A DNA stretch of 9,462 nucleotides from Actinomycetota bacterium (GTDB taxonomy: Bacteria > Actinomycetota > Thermoleophilia > Gaiellales > Gaiellaceae): positions 1 through 9,462 of the forward strand of contig JACDGR010000107.1 in assembly GCA_013821525.1 (NCBI GenBank), written 5' to 3'. The notes beneath the pieces are model-generated. The model saw only the letters and a list, made by a program, of their open reading frames with translations, was not told the DNA's origin and searched no databases. Position numbers and translations under genes: made by a program. Shown here one piece after another: positions 1 to 6,649 of the stretch; the first letter of the stretch is position 1, and each line of letters begins with the position of its first letter.

Positions 1-560
1 ACACCGAGGTCCCGGCCGATCGTGGCGGTACCTGCGATCAGCCCCCCGCCACCAACGGGTGTGACAAGCGTGTCGAAGGGCCCTGCGTCCTCGATCAGCT
101 CGAGCGCGGCCGTTCCGGCTCCCGCCATCACGAGCGCGTCGTCGTAGGGACGCACGAGCTCGAGACTGCGCTCGACGGCGAGCGCTTCACCGAGCGCTTC
201 ACGATCCTCGCTGTAGCGGTCGTAGGTGATCACCTCCGCGCCGTACCCGCGCGTTGCCTCGACCTTCGACGCAGGAGCGTCACCAGGCATCAGGATCGTC
301 GCGGCGCTTCCCAACAGGCGTGCCGCGAGCGCGACAGCCTGAGCGTGGTTTCCCGACGAGAACGCAAGCACCGGCGTCCCCTTCGGCAGCGCGGCGATCT
401 TGTTGTACGCCCCCCGAAACTTGAACGCACCTGCCCGCTGGAGATTCTCCGGCTTCAGCACCACGTGCTGGCCAAGCGTGCGCGAGGTGATCGTCGGCGT
501 GCGCGATGCAACGCCGTCGAGCACGCGCGCGGCGGCGCGAACGTCGTCCGGCCCGATCAC
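1..560 (-). CDS. Threonine/serine dehydratase, PLP-dependent (partial, C-terminus beyond left edge)
   Basis: The first 186 residues of a fold-type II PLP enzyme that deaminates L-threonine to 2-oxobutanoate, or L-serine to pyruvate, in the cytoplasm. Seen: AFKFRGA with the Schiff-base Lys47, the substrate loop SSGNHAQ (68-74), and the phosphate-binding glycine loop VGGGGLIAG (169-177). The N-terminal DDVRAAARVLDGVASRTP pattern and the LKPENLQR stretch are typical of the threonine dehydratase/serine racemase family. The GTG start at 560 overlaps the TGA of the upstream FAH gene by four bases (GTGA), so the two are probably translationally coupled. The usual GQGT of the family reads GAGT here (147-150). 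Whether a C-terminal ACT regulatory domain exists cannot be seen, so biosynthetic IlvA, catabolic TdcB and a racemase or hydroxyaspartate lyase cannot be separated. Family call is secure; exact substrate is not. Confidence 0.88.
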   Translation of the reverse strand, partial: MIGPDDVRAAARVLDGVASRTPTITSRTLGQHVVLKPENLQRAGAFKFRGAYNKIAALPKGTPVLAFSSGNHAQAVALAARLLGSAATILMPGDAPASKVEATRGYGAEVITYDRYSEDREALGEALAVERSLELVRPYDDALVMAGAGTAALELIEDAGPFDTLVTPVGGGGLIAGTATIGRDLG

Positions 561-1369
561 GCGATCGTGTTGCGCATGATTCCGATCCCTTCGATCTCGA
601 GCTCTACGACGTCGCCCCGCTGCAACCAGCGGCCGTCGCCATGCTCGAGGATGCAGCCGTTTCCGACCGTCCCGGACCCGATCACGTCGCCCGGGCGAAG
701 CCTGGTGTTCCGCGCAGCGTGGTCGACGAGTGCGGCCCACTTGTGGTGCATCGCCGACAGGTCACCGCGCGAGCGCTCTTCTCCGTTGACGCGCGCGGTC
801 ATCGCGCCTGTCGAGCCGTCGAGCTCGTCGAGCGTGACGAGCACCGGGCCGAGCGAGGTCGCAAAGTCCTTGCCCTTCGCCGGCCCCAGCCCGACACGCA
901 TCTCCTGACGCTGCAAGTCGCGCGCCGACCAGTCGTTGAGCACGGTGAAGCCTGCGATCGCCCCGTCCGCGCCGATCACACCCGCGCACTCGAGCTCGTA
1001 GTCGAGCTCTTCTGTCTCCTCGGGATACGGCACCGTGTCCTCCGGGCCGTAGATCGCCGCCGGGTTCGAGAAGTAGAAGACGGGTACCTCGTACCACTCC
1101 TTCGGCACCTCCGCCCCACGCTGCCGGCGCGCGTTCGCGACGTGCTCCTCGAACGCCATGAAGTCGCGCACGCTCGGTGGGTGGAGCACCGGCGGCCGGA
1201 GGTCGACGTCGGCCAGCGCGTACTCGGCGTGCTCCCGTGCTTCGCCTCCACCGGAGAAGAACGACTGCAGCGTCTGCGCGGCGAGCTGGATCACCCGGTC
1301 GCCTTCGAGACGCCCCGGCCAGCCGCGCTCCAGCGCGAGCTCTTTCGGAGTGAACATGCACAGCTTCAT
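557..1369 (-). CDS. Fumarylacetoacetate hydrolase family protein, probable fumarylacetoacetase
   Basis: A 270-aa FAH-fold hydrolase. True fumarylacetoacetase splits fumarylacetoacetate to fumarate and acetoacetate, the last step of tyrosine/homogentisate breakdown. Visible residues fit that role when compared from memory with mouse FAH: D69 and H76 keep the Asp126/His133 spacing, E125 and E127 match the metal ligands Glu199/Glu201, D146 in NDWSARDLQ matches Asp233, R150 and Q153 match Arg237/Gln240, and K167 in GLGPAKGKDFATSLGP matches Lys253. The C-terminal LRPGDVIGSGTVGNGC and ELEIEGIG stretches are typical of the family. The protein is shorter than animal FAH (about 420 aa) and lacks its N-terminal SH3-like domain, as many bacterial members do. 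ATG 1369 is chosen because it begins the conserved MKLCMF region, leaves 26 bp after the CDF stop and has TAGGCT 7 nt upstream. An ATG at 1438 would run into the CDF gene. HPPD lies two genes upstream. Another acylpyruvase-type activity is possible. Confidence 0.85.
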   Translation of the reverse strand: MKLCMFTPKELALERGWPGRLEGDRVIQLAAQTLQSFFSGGGEAREHAEYALADVDLRPPVLHPPSVRDFMAFEEHVANARRQRGAEVPKEWYEVPVFYFSNPAAIYGPEDTVPYPEETEELDYELECAGVIGADGAIAGFTVLNDWSARDLQRQEMRVGLGPAKGKDFATSLGPVLVTLDELDGSTGAMTARVNGEERSRGDLSAMHHKWAALVDHAARNTRLRPGDVIGSGTVGNGCILEHGDGRWLQRGDVVELEIEGIGIMRNTIA

Positions 1370-1376
1370 CGGTTCG

Positions 1377-1382
1377 AGCCTA
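1377..1382 (-). promoter_or_regulatory. Candidate -10 (TAGGCT) for leaderless FAH transcript
   Basis: TAGGCT fits TANNNT and ends 7 nt before the ATG at 1369. No convincing -35 box or Shine-Dalgarno sequence is seen. The placement would start the transcript at or next to the ATG. The same hexamer precedes the 92-aa gene at 6360. Confidence 0.4.
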
Positions 1383-1395
1383 GATGCATCTCGGC

Positions 1396-2745
1396 TCAGG
1401 GCTCCGTGTGAACGATCACGTCCGCGATGTCGGGCCACTCACGGCGGATCTGCTCCTCGATCTCGCTCGCTCGCGCATGTGCGTCCTGCAGACGGCTCGT
1501 GCCGTCGAGACCGAGCGTCAGGAACGCGACCAGGCCCGCGTCGGTGCGGAGGAAGCGCAGCCTGCGAGGCTCGGTGCCCGTCGCCTCGCGCACGACCCGA
1601 GCGACGACAGCGGCCCCGCCCTCTTCGACCTCTCGGGCGGAGCTCAGTTCCGCGAGCGGCTCGAGGTGGGTCTGGACGCCGGCGATCTCCGGCACGGCCG
1701 TGCAGATCGCCTGCTCGAGCTCCTCCGCGATGTCGTGTGCCTCGTCGAGCGGCAGGTCGCCCGGCAGCTTCACGTGCAGCGAAATCTCCGTTCGGCCGTC
1801 CACCTCGACGAGCGAGATGTTGTGCACCTCTCGTACCCGCCGCACATTGATCGCGGCGGCGTGCGCGCGCTCTCGGAGGTTCTCCAGCGCTTCCGCAATC
1901 GGCTCGACGTGCACGACGACATCGGCATTCGGCAGAGCTTCCCCGACCGCCGCTTCGACGGCGTCGGCCGCTGCGTGACCCTGCCCGACGGCCGAATCCG
2001 CCGAGACGCCGATCACGACGTCCGCGAACTGCCGCCCGCCTGCCTGGCGCATGCGGAGCCGGCGCAGCTCGATCCCCGGCAGCTGCCGAGAGATCGCGAG
2101 CCGTGCGGCTGCCTCGGCGTCGGCGGGTGCGCGATCCATCAGGACGTCGATGTTCACCTTGCTCAGGCGAGCGGCGGCGAGCAGGACGAGCACGCCGACG
2201 AAGAGCGCGGCAATCGGGTCACCGGCGGGGTGACCCGCACGCGCGAAGAGCAACCCGGCCAGCACGGCGAGCGTGCCGGCGAAGTCGCTCGCAAAGTGCA
2301 GTGCGTTGGAACTGAGCGCTGCACTCTCATAGCGCCGTGCGGTGCGCCAGGAGATGACCGATCGGCTGAGGTCGATCGCCAGCACGACACCGATCACCAC
2401 GAACAGGTACCAGGGCGTTCGCACCGTGCCGTGGGTGACGCCGGTGAGGCGCTCGATCGCGCGGACGGAGATGAACACGCTGGCGAGCGACAGAAAGGCC
2501 GCCTCGGCGAGAGCCGAAAGATGCTCGGCCTTTCCGTGCCCGAACTGGTGCGCGCCGTCAGCGGGCCGGGCAGCGACGCGCAGCGCGAAGTACGTGAGCA
2601 GCGCGGCGACGAGATCGGTGCCGGAATGGGCAGCCTCGGAGACGAGCCCGAGGCTGTGCGAGGTGACCCCGACGCTGAGCTTGAGGATGACGAGTGCGGC
2701 TGCAGCAGCGACCGAGATGAGCGCCGAGCGCCGCTGCGGACTCAC
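1396..2745 (-). CDS. Cation diffusion facilitator (CDF) exporter with three tandem C-terminal domains
   Basis: A 449-aa inner-membrane metal/proton antiporter, probably exporting zinc. The membrane domain (about residues 8-195) carries the paired site HSGTD (H40, D44) in TM2 and HFASD (H150, D154) in TM5; this HxxxD/HxxxD pattern is associated with zinc-selective members. The loop HQFGHGKAEH (66-75) is the usual CDF second-site region. The tail is far longer than in ordinary 300-aa CDFs and reads as three ferredoxin-like dimerisation repeats (about 210-282, 285-363, 373-449), ending VHVEP, THLEP and VHTEP. Each keeps a helix histidine (H257, H337, H423) and a terminal-strand histidine (H279, H360, H446). 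GTG 2745 is chosen: an AAAGG sequence lies about 11 nt upstream, overlapping the HPPD stop, and it leaves a 13-bp gap. ATG 2823 would overlap HPPD by 65 bases with a low-complexity basic Ser-rich extension. Probably co-transcribed with hpd. Confidence 0.9.
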   Translation of the reverse strand: MSPQRRSALISVAAAAALVILKLSVGVTSHSLGLVSEAAHSGTDLVAALLTYFALRVAARPADGAHQFGHGKAEHLSALAEAAFLSLASVFISVRAIERLTGVTHGTVRTPWYLFVVIGVVLAIDLSRSVISWRTARRYESAALSSNALHFASDFAGTLAVLAGLLFARAGHPAGDPIAALFVGVLVLLAAARLSKVNIDVLMDRAPADAEAAARLAISRQLPGIELRRLRMRQAGGRQFADVVIGVSADSAVGQGHAAADAVEAAVGEALPNADVVVHVEPIAEALENLRERAHAAAINVRRVREVHNISLVEVDGRTEISLHVKLPGDLPLDEAHDIAEELEQAICTAVPEIAGVQTHLEPLAELSSAREVEEGGAAVVARVVREATGTEPRRLRFLRTDAGLVAFLTLGLDGTSRLQDAHARASEIEEQIRREWPDIADVIVHTEP

Positions 2746-2758
2746 TAGAGGCTCGCCT

Positions 2759-3856
2759 TTAGAGGTTGCCGCGGAGCGCTTGCTCGCGCTCGATCGCTTC
2801 GAAGAGCGCCTTGAAGTTCCCATCGCCGAAGCCGCGGGCGCCGTGGCGCTCGATCACCTCGAAGAAGAGCGTCGGCCGGTCCTGCGCCGTCTTCGTGAAG
2901 ATCTGGAGCAGGTACCCGTCGTCGTCGCGATCGGCGAGAATCTTCAGCCGACGCAGGTCGCTCCAGCTCTCTTCGATCTCGCCCACGCGCTCAGGCGTCT
3001 CCTCGTAGTACGCGTCCGGCGTCGTCAGGAACAGCACACCACGTTGCTGCAGCGTCTCGACCGTCTTGACGATGTTCGACGACTGGAGCGCTATGTGCTG
3101 CGCGCCCGGGCCGTGGTTGAACTCGAGGTACTCGTCGATCTGACTCTTGCGCTTGCCCTCGGCGGGCTCGTTGATCGGGAACTTGATCTTGCCGTTCCCG
3201 TTCGTCATCACCTTCGACATCAGCGCCGAGTACTCGGTCGAGATGTCGTCGTCGCTGAAGTGGATCATCTCGGTCATCCCGAAGACCTGTTCGTAGAACG
3301 AGACCCACTGCTCCATGTGGCCCAGTTCCACGTTGCCGACGATGTGGTCGATCGCGAGCAAGCCCACGCCCTTGTCGATCCCGTTGACGGATTCCAGCGC
3401 GACGTATCCCGGGAGGTATGCGCCCTCGTACCCGTTGCGGCCGACGAACGTATGCACCACGTCACCGTAGGTTGCGATCGTCGCGAGCTCGACGGTGCCG
3501 AAGTCGTCCTCGACGGTTGCCGGCTCATGGACGCCGGTTGCGCCGCGTGCGATCGCCTGCCGATACGCCTCGGCGGCGTCGGGCACCCGCAGCGCGATGT
3601 CCTTGACGCCATCGCCGTGCTTGTTCGCGTGGTCGCCGACCTTGTGATCCGGATGCAGCGCGCTCGTGACGACGAGGCGGATGTCGTTTTGCTCGAGCAC
3701 GTAGCTCGCGCGGTCGCGCAGCCCCGTCTCCGGCCCCGCGTAGGCCGTGCGACGGAAGCCGAAGGCGTGCTCGTAGTAGTAGGCGGCTTGCTTGGCGTTG
3801 CCGACCCAGAGCTCGACGTGGTCCCAGCCGTCGATCGGCATGAAGTCGTCCGTCAT
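2759..3856 (-). CDS. hpd: 4-hydroxyphenylpyruvate dioxygenase
   Basis: A cytoplasmic Fe(II) enzyme that turns 4-hydroxyphenylpyruvate into homogentisate, committing tyrosine to ring cleavage. The 365-aa length is normal for bacteria. Two vicinal-oxygen-chelate halves are visible, the first opening at DHVELWVGN (12-20) and the catalytic one at AIDHIVGNV (168-176). Iron ligands are H171, H254 (GAQHIALQ) and E333 (TLFFEVIER); their spacing of 83 and 79 residues equals that of Streptomyces avermitilis HPPD (187, 270, 349). The C-terminal RHGARGFGDGNFKALFEAIE helix that gates the active site is intact. The ATG overlaps the MFS stop codon as ATGA. It also has TAGAAT, one base from the -10 consensus, 7 nt upstream, so it may be transcribed separately from the exporter. 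The CDF gene follows after 13 bp. No frameshift or missing residue is seen. Confidence 0.97.
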   Translation of the reverse strand: MTDDFMPIDGWDHVELWVGNAKQAAYYYEHAFGFRRTAYAGPETGLRDRASYVLEQNDIRLVVTSALHPDHKVGDHANKHGDGVKDIALRVPDAAEAYRQAIARGATGVHEPATVEDDFGTVELATIATYGDVVHTFVGRNGYEGAYLPGYVALESVNGIDKGVGLLAIDHIVGNVELGHMEQWVSFYEQVFGMTEMIHFSDDDISTEYSALMSKVMTNGNGKIKFPINEPAEGKRKSQIDEYLEFNHGPGAQHIALQSSNIVKTVETLQQRGVLFLTTPDAYYEETPERVGEIEESWSDLRRLKILADRDDDGYLLQIFTKTAQDRPTLFFEVIERHGARGFGDGNFKALFEAIEREQALRGNL

Positions 3857-5394
3857 GTGGCCGATTCTACTGGGGTTGTCGCCGGAGTCGCGGCAGCCGC
3901 GTCGGCCGGCGAGATCTCATCGAGGCTACGACGGAGCTTCTGCTCCTTCACGAAGATCACCGCGATTACCCAGACAGCGAGCGAAACGGCTGCTGCAGCG
4001 AGGAACGCCGGGTGAATCGCCGCGGCCAGGCCAGCGCGCGCAGCCGGCGGCAACCGGTGGATCCCGGTGCCCTCGCCGCCGAGGCTCACCCCCGGCGGCA
4101 GACCGTGATTGACGATCGCGCCCATGATCGTGACGCCGAGCGTTGCTCCGATCTGCCGTCCGAACTGCGTCAGCGCGGTTGCCGATCCGATGTGTGCGCG
4201 CGAGACGGCGTTCTGCACCGAGAGCACGAACACCTGCATCATCGAGCCGATTCCGATGCCGGCGATCACCATGTTGCGCGCCGCCTGAGCGTTGGTGGTC
4301 GTGACGCTCATCCGCCACAGGAGCACCATTCCGGCCGTCAGCACGAGCGGGCCGAGGATCGCGTTCCACCGATAGCGCCCCGTGCGCGACACGAGCTGAC
4401 CCGTCACGATCGACGTCGTGACTGCGCCGAGCATCAGCGGCGTCAGCACGACACCGGACGACGTGGCCGAGGTGCCGATCACGCCCTGCACGAAGAGCGG
4501 CACGTAGGAGATCGTCCCGAACATCGCCATGCCGACGAGCGCCATGCACGCGACGCTGCCGGCGACGATCGGGTTGCAGAGAATCTCGAAGGGCAGGATC
4601 GGCTCCACCGCACGTCGCTCGACGACGCCGAAGATGACGAGTAGAGCCACGGCGGCCGCGAGCGCGACGAGCACGTGCCCGCTGCTCCACGCGTACTGCT
4701 TGCCGCCCCACACGAGTCCGAGCAGCAGGGAGGCGATGCCCGCCGCGAGCAACCCTGCGCCGAGCCAGTCGATCGAGTGCTGCGTCTGCGGCGTGCGCCG
4801 CGGCATCGTCAGCGAGATCACGAGCAGGGCGAGACCGCCGACGGGGAGGTTGACGATGAAGATCCAGCGCCAGGTCGTGTTGTCGACGATCAAACCGCCG
4901 ATCGCCGGTCCGGCGATCGAGGCGGACGCAAAGACCGCGCCGATCAGCCCCTGCCAGCGGCCGCGGTCGCGCGGCGGGACGATGTTCCCGATCACGGCGA
5001 GCGAGAGTGGGAAGAGGCCGCCCGCGCCGAGCCCCTGCACACCGCGGAAGATCACGAGCTCCGTCATCGACGTCGCGGCACCGCAGAGGGCCGACCCGAG
5101 CAAGAACACGATGATCGCGATCAGGAAGAGGTTCTTGCGTCCGTAGACGTCGCCGAGCTTCCCGTAGAGCGGGACGGTCACGGTCGAGGTGAGCATGTAG
5201 GCCGTGAAGACCCACGAGTACTGCGTGATGCCGCCGAGGTCGGTGACGATCCGAGGGAGCGCCGTCGCGACGATCGTCTGGTCGAGCGCAGCCAGCAGCA
5301 ACGTCACCATCAGGCCGGAATAGATCGCGAGGATCCGGCCGATCGTGAAGTTGTAGCCCGGCGGCTGCCGAGCGAGGCGATCCCGAACGCTCAC
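3853..5394 (-). CDS. MFS exporter, DHA2 (EmrB/QacA-type) family
   Basis: A 513-aa proton-driven inner-membrane drug/metabolite exporter of the 14-TM DHA2 type. Motif D1 is LDQTIVATALP (37-47) with D38 in TM1. Motif A is GKLGDVYGRK (78-87), motif B is FRGVQGLGAGG with R117, and motif C is around GPAIGG (162-167). WRWIFIVNLPVGG then follows, a hallmark of this family. The last roughly 30 residues form a cytoplasmic Ala/Pro/Thr-rich tail after a final helix and KEQKLRRS. The GTG start at 5394 has no good Shine-Dalgarno sequence but has TAACCT 6 nt upstream. The gene begins 18 bp after the EamA stop and ends by overlapping the HPPD start (ATGA). Substrate unknown; a link to tyrosine metabolism rests on position only and is weak. 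Confidence 0.93.
   Translation of the reverse strand: MSVRDRLARQPPGYNFTIGRILAIYSGLMVTLLLAALDQTIVATALPRIVTDLGGITQYSWVFTAYMLTSTVTVPLYGKLGDVYGRKNLFLIAIIVFLLGSALCGAATSMTELVIFRGVQGLGAGGLFPLSLAVIGNIVPPRDRGRWQGLIGAVFASASIAGPAIGGLIVDNTTWRWIFIVNLPVGGLALLVISLTMPRRTPQTQHSIDWLGAGLLAAGIASLLLGLVWGGKQYAWSSGHVLVALAAAVALLVIFGVVERRAVEPILPFEILCNPIVAGSVACMALVGMAMFGTISYVPLFVQGVIGTSATSSGVVLTPLMLGAVTTSIVTGQLVSRTGRYRWNAILGPLVLTAGMVLLWRMSVTTTNAQAARNMVIAGIGIGSMMQVFVLSVQNAVSRAHIGSATALTQFGRQIGATLGVTIMGAIVNHGLPPGVSLGGEGTGIHRLPPAARAGLAAAIHPAFLAAAAVSLAVWVIAVIFVKEQKLRRSLDEISPADAAAATPATTPVESAT
3864..3869 (-). promoter_or_regulatory. Candidate -10 (TAGAAT) for leaderless hpd transcript
   Basis: TAGAAT matches five of six bases of TATAAT and ends 7 nt before the HPPD ATG, inside the last codons of the MFS gene. 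It is the best -10 match in the window and sits in very GC-rich DNA. No clear -35 box is seen. Confidence 0.5.
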
Positions 5395-5400
5395 CTCAGA

Positions 5401-5406
5401 AGGTTA
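5401..5406 (-). promoter_or_regulatory. Candidate -10 (TAACCT) for leaderless MFS transcript
   Basis: TAACCT ends 6 nt before the GTG start at 5394. The same hexamer with the same 6-nt spacing precedes the unrelated 98-aa gene at 9102. No -35 box is seen. Confidence 0.4.
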
Positions 5407-5416
5407 ACGAGGTTAA
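5401..5416. repeat. Tandem AGGTTAA heptamer between EamA and MFS genes
   Basis: AGGTTAA occurs twice, at 5401-5407 and 5410-5416, nine bases apart, an AT-rich island in GC-rich DNA. On the minus strand it reads TTAACCT twice. The upstream copy contains the EamA stop codon (TAA, 5415-5413); the downstream copy is the candidate -10 of the MFS gene. A 4-bp inverted repeat (ACCT TCTG AGGT) also runs into the MFS GTG codon. Confidence 0.7.
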
Positions 5417-6303
5417 TCACCTGGCGGCTGAGGTGACGTGCGCCGCAGCCGCTCGACCAGCACGGCGCCGAGAATCGTGGCTCCTCCGACGAGCTCCCAG
5501 GGCGTCAGGTGCTCGCCGAGCAGGAGCAGCGCGAAGCCGACCCCGAAGAGCGGCTGGAGGTTCGAGAAGAGGGACGCCCGCGACGGTCCGACGCGGCTGA
5601 TCGCCGTGAACCAGAGGATGTTCGTGAGGAACAGAGGGCCGATCACGGCAAACCCGAATGCGACCCACATCAGCGCCCCGAACTGGAAGCTCTGGCCCGC
5701 GGTCTGGCGCGCACCCGTGATCGCCAGCGGGATCCAGCCGATCGCCAGCACGAGCGAGCTGATCCGAAACGGCGAGTAGCGGCGCATCAGCGGAGTGATC
5801 GTGACCGAGTAGCCGGCCCAGGTCAGGGCCGTGAGCATCGCGAGCACGTTCCCGAACGCATTGCCGGAAAACCCCCCGGATCCGGAGGCGACGAACCCGA
5901 CGCCTGCGATCGAGACGACCGTCGCGATCCAGAAGCCACGCCCGAGCCGCTCGAGCCCGACCGCGCTTGCGATCACGCCGATGAAGATCGGCGTCATCGC
6001 GAGGAACAGCGTCACCGTCGACGCGGAGGTCTTGTCGATCGAGTAGACGAAGCAGAGCTGGTTCGAGAAGATCATCAGCGCCGCGAACACGACGAGCCGC
6101 ATGTCGCGGAGCCCGATCCGGAAGCTCCGCTCCCGCGAGTAGGTGAAGCCCCAGAAGAGCAGCGTCGCGGCGCCGTACCGGATCGTTGCGTAGGCGAGCG
6201 GGTGGAACCCGTGGGTCACGACGTAGCGCGTCACCGTCGAGTTGAGCGCCCAGAGGAGGACGGTGCCGAAGAGCATCAGATCGACGGGGCTGACGCGACG
6301 CAC
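5413..6303 (-). CDS. EamA/DMT-superfamily permease
   Basis: A 296-aa inner-membrane transporter of the drug/metabolite (EamA, RhaT-like) superfamily, whose members commonly export amino acids or other metabolites. It has two EamA repeats of about five helices each (about 8-138 and 150-286). The first opens with the usual LLWALNSTVTRYV segment and LAYATIRYGAATLLF. The second ends in LQPLFGVGFALLLLGEHLTPWELVGGATILGAV, the most conserved part of the family. Length is typical. The GTG start at 6303 is chosen because TATGGT lies 8 nt upstream and the ATG ten codons in would remove part of the first helix. It is the first gene of the minus-strand cluster, divergent from the 92-aa gene, and 18 bp before the MFS exporter. 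Substrate cannot be read from sequence. Confidence 0.92.
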   Translation of the reverse strand: MRRVSPVDLMLFGTVLLWALNSTVTRYVVTHGFHPLAYATIRYGAATLLFWGFTYSRERSFRIGLRDMRLVVFAALMIFSNQLCFVYSIDKTSASTVTLFLAMTPIFIGVIASAVGLERLGRGFWIATVVSIAGVGFVASGSGGFSGNAFGNVLAMLTALTWAGYSVTITPLMRRYSPFRISSLVLAIGWIPLAITGARQTAGQSFQFGALMWVAFGFAVIGPLFLTNILWFTAISRVGPSRASLFSNLQPLFGVGFALLLLGEHLTPWELVGGATILGAVLVERLRRTSPQPPGD

Positions 6304-6311
6304 GGCCCGCG

Positions 6312-6317
6312 ACCATA
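6312..6317 (-). promoter_or_regulatory. Candidate -10 (TATGGT) for leaderless EamA transcript
   Basis: TATGGT ends 8 nt before the GTG at 6303. It would place transcription start at or very near the start codon. Confidence 0.42.
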
Positions 6318-6343
6318 GCGAGCGTGGACTTCGGCCCTGGCGG

Positions 6344-6349
6344 TAGGCT
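6344..6349 (+). promoter_or_regulatory. Candidate -10 (TAGGCT) for the 92-aa gene / fabL unit
   Basis: TAGGCT ends 10 nt before the ATG at 6360, so the 5' leader would be at most a few bases. It is identical to the hexamer before the FAH gene. Confidence 0.35.
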
Positions 6350-6359
6350 CTCGGCGGTC

Positions 6360-6638
6360 ATGGCCGAGCCAACTCACGACGACATCGACGCCCTCGTCGG
6401 GCCTGCGACGCCCCACTTCGCGTTCCAGATCCGCGCGCGCGTGCGCGAGCTCGTCGCGGATCTGCCCGAGGGGGATGCCGTCCGCGTCCACGGCGAGCAG
6501 GCGATCGAACGCCTGGAACGGCTCGGATATGCATCGACCAAGGCAGATGAAGGGCCGCACGAATCGTCGAGCCGGATCGGCTGGGACACGATTCCGTCGT
6601 CGGCTCCGGCAGACCGCCCGCTGCCCCGCGACACCTGA
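6360..6638 (+). CDS. Conserved-looking 92-aa protein of unknown function
   Basis: A small soluble, acidic protein that I do not recognise as a named family. Residues 5-65 look structured: a THDDIDALVGPATPHFAFQ opening, an amphipathic arginine-rich helix (IRARVRELVADLP), and HGEQAIERLERLGYAS. The last 25 residues are Ser/Pro/Asp-rich and probably disordered. Third codon positions are strongly G/C, as expected of a real gene here. ATG 6360 is preferred over an upstream in-frame GTG at 6324, which would run across the likely promoter. No signal peptide, membrane helix or cysteine is present. The stop lies 11 bp before fabL, so the two are probably co-transcribed. That is the only functional hint, and any link to lipid synthesis is inference. 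Confidence 0.72.
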   Translation: MAEPTHDDIDALVGPATPHFAFQIRARVRELVADLPEGDAVRVHGEQAIERLERLGYASTKADEGPHESSSRIGWDTIPSSAPADRPLPRDT

Positions 6639-6649
6639 GCCAGCGCGGC

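Larger units (their letters stand above)
6304..6359. promoter_or_regulatory. Compact divergent promoter region
   Basis: Only 56 bp separate the outward-facing starts of the EamA permease (GTG 6303, minus) and the 92-aa gene (ATG 6360, plus). It must hold both promoters unless they lie inside the genes. Candidate -10 boxes are TATGGT on the minus strand (6317-6312, 8 nt before GTG) and TAGGCT on the plus strand (6344-6349, 10 nt before ATG). Neither start has a Shine-Dalgarno sequence. No -35 box at normal spacing is evident. Confidence 0.6.

Noticed and set aside
1370..1438. ATG at 1438 as the start of the FAH gene
   Set aside because: It overlaps the CDF coding end and adds 23 residues unlike the family; the conserved region begins at ATG 1369.
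2746..2823. ATG at 2823 as the start of the CDF exporter
   Set aside because: It would overlap hpd by 65 bases and add a Ser/Arg/Lys-rich extension that looks like an out-of-frame reading of HPPD; GTG 2745 has a plausible ribosome site.
2342..4015. A very long plus-strand open frame (557 codons) antisense to hpd and parts of its neighbours
   Set aside because: It crosses three gene boundaries on the other strand, has arginine/alanine/valine-rich composition typical of a GC-rich shadow frame, and matches no family, whereas HPPD on the opposite strand is unmistakable.
4012..5436. Long plus-strand open frames opposite the MFS exporter
   Set aside because: They are rich in Arg, Asp, Glu and His with no motif, a shadow of the hydrophobic MFS gene on the minus strand.
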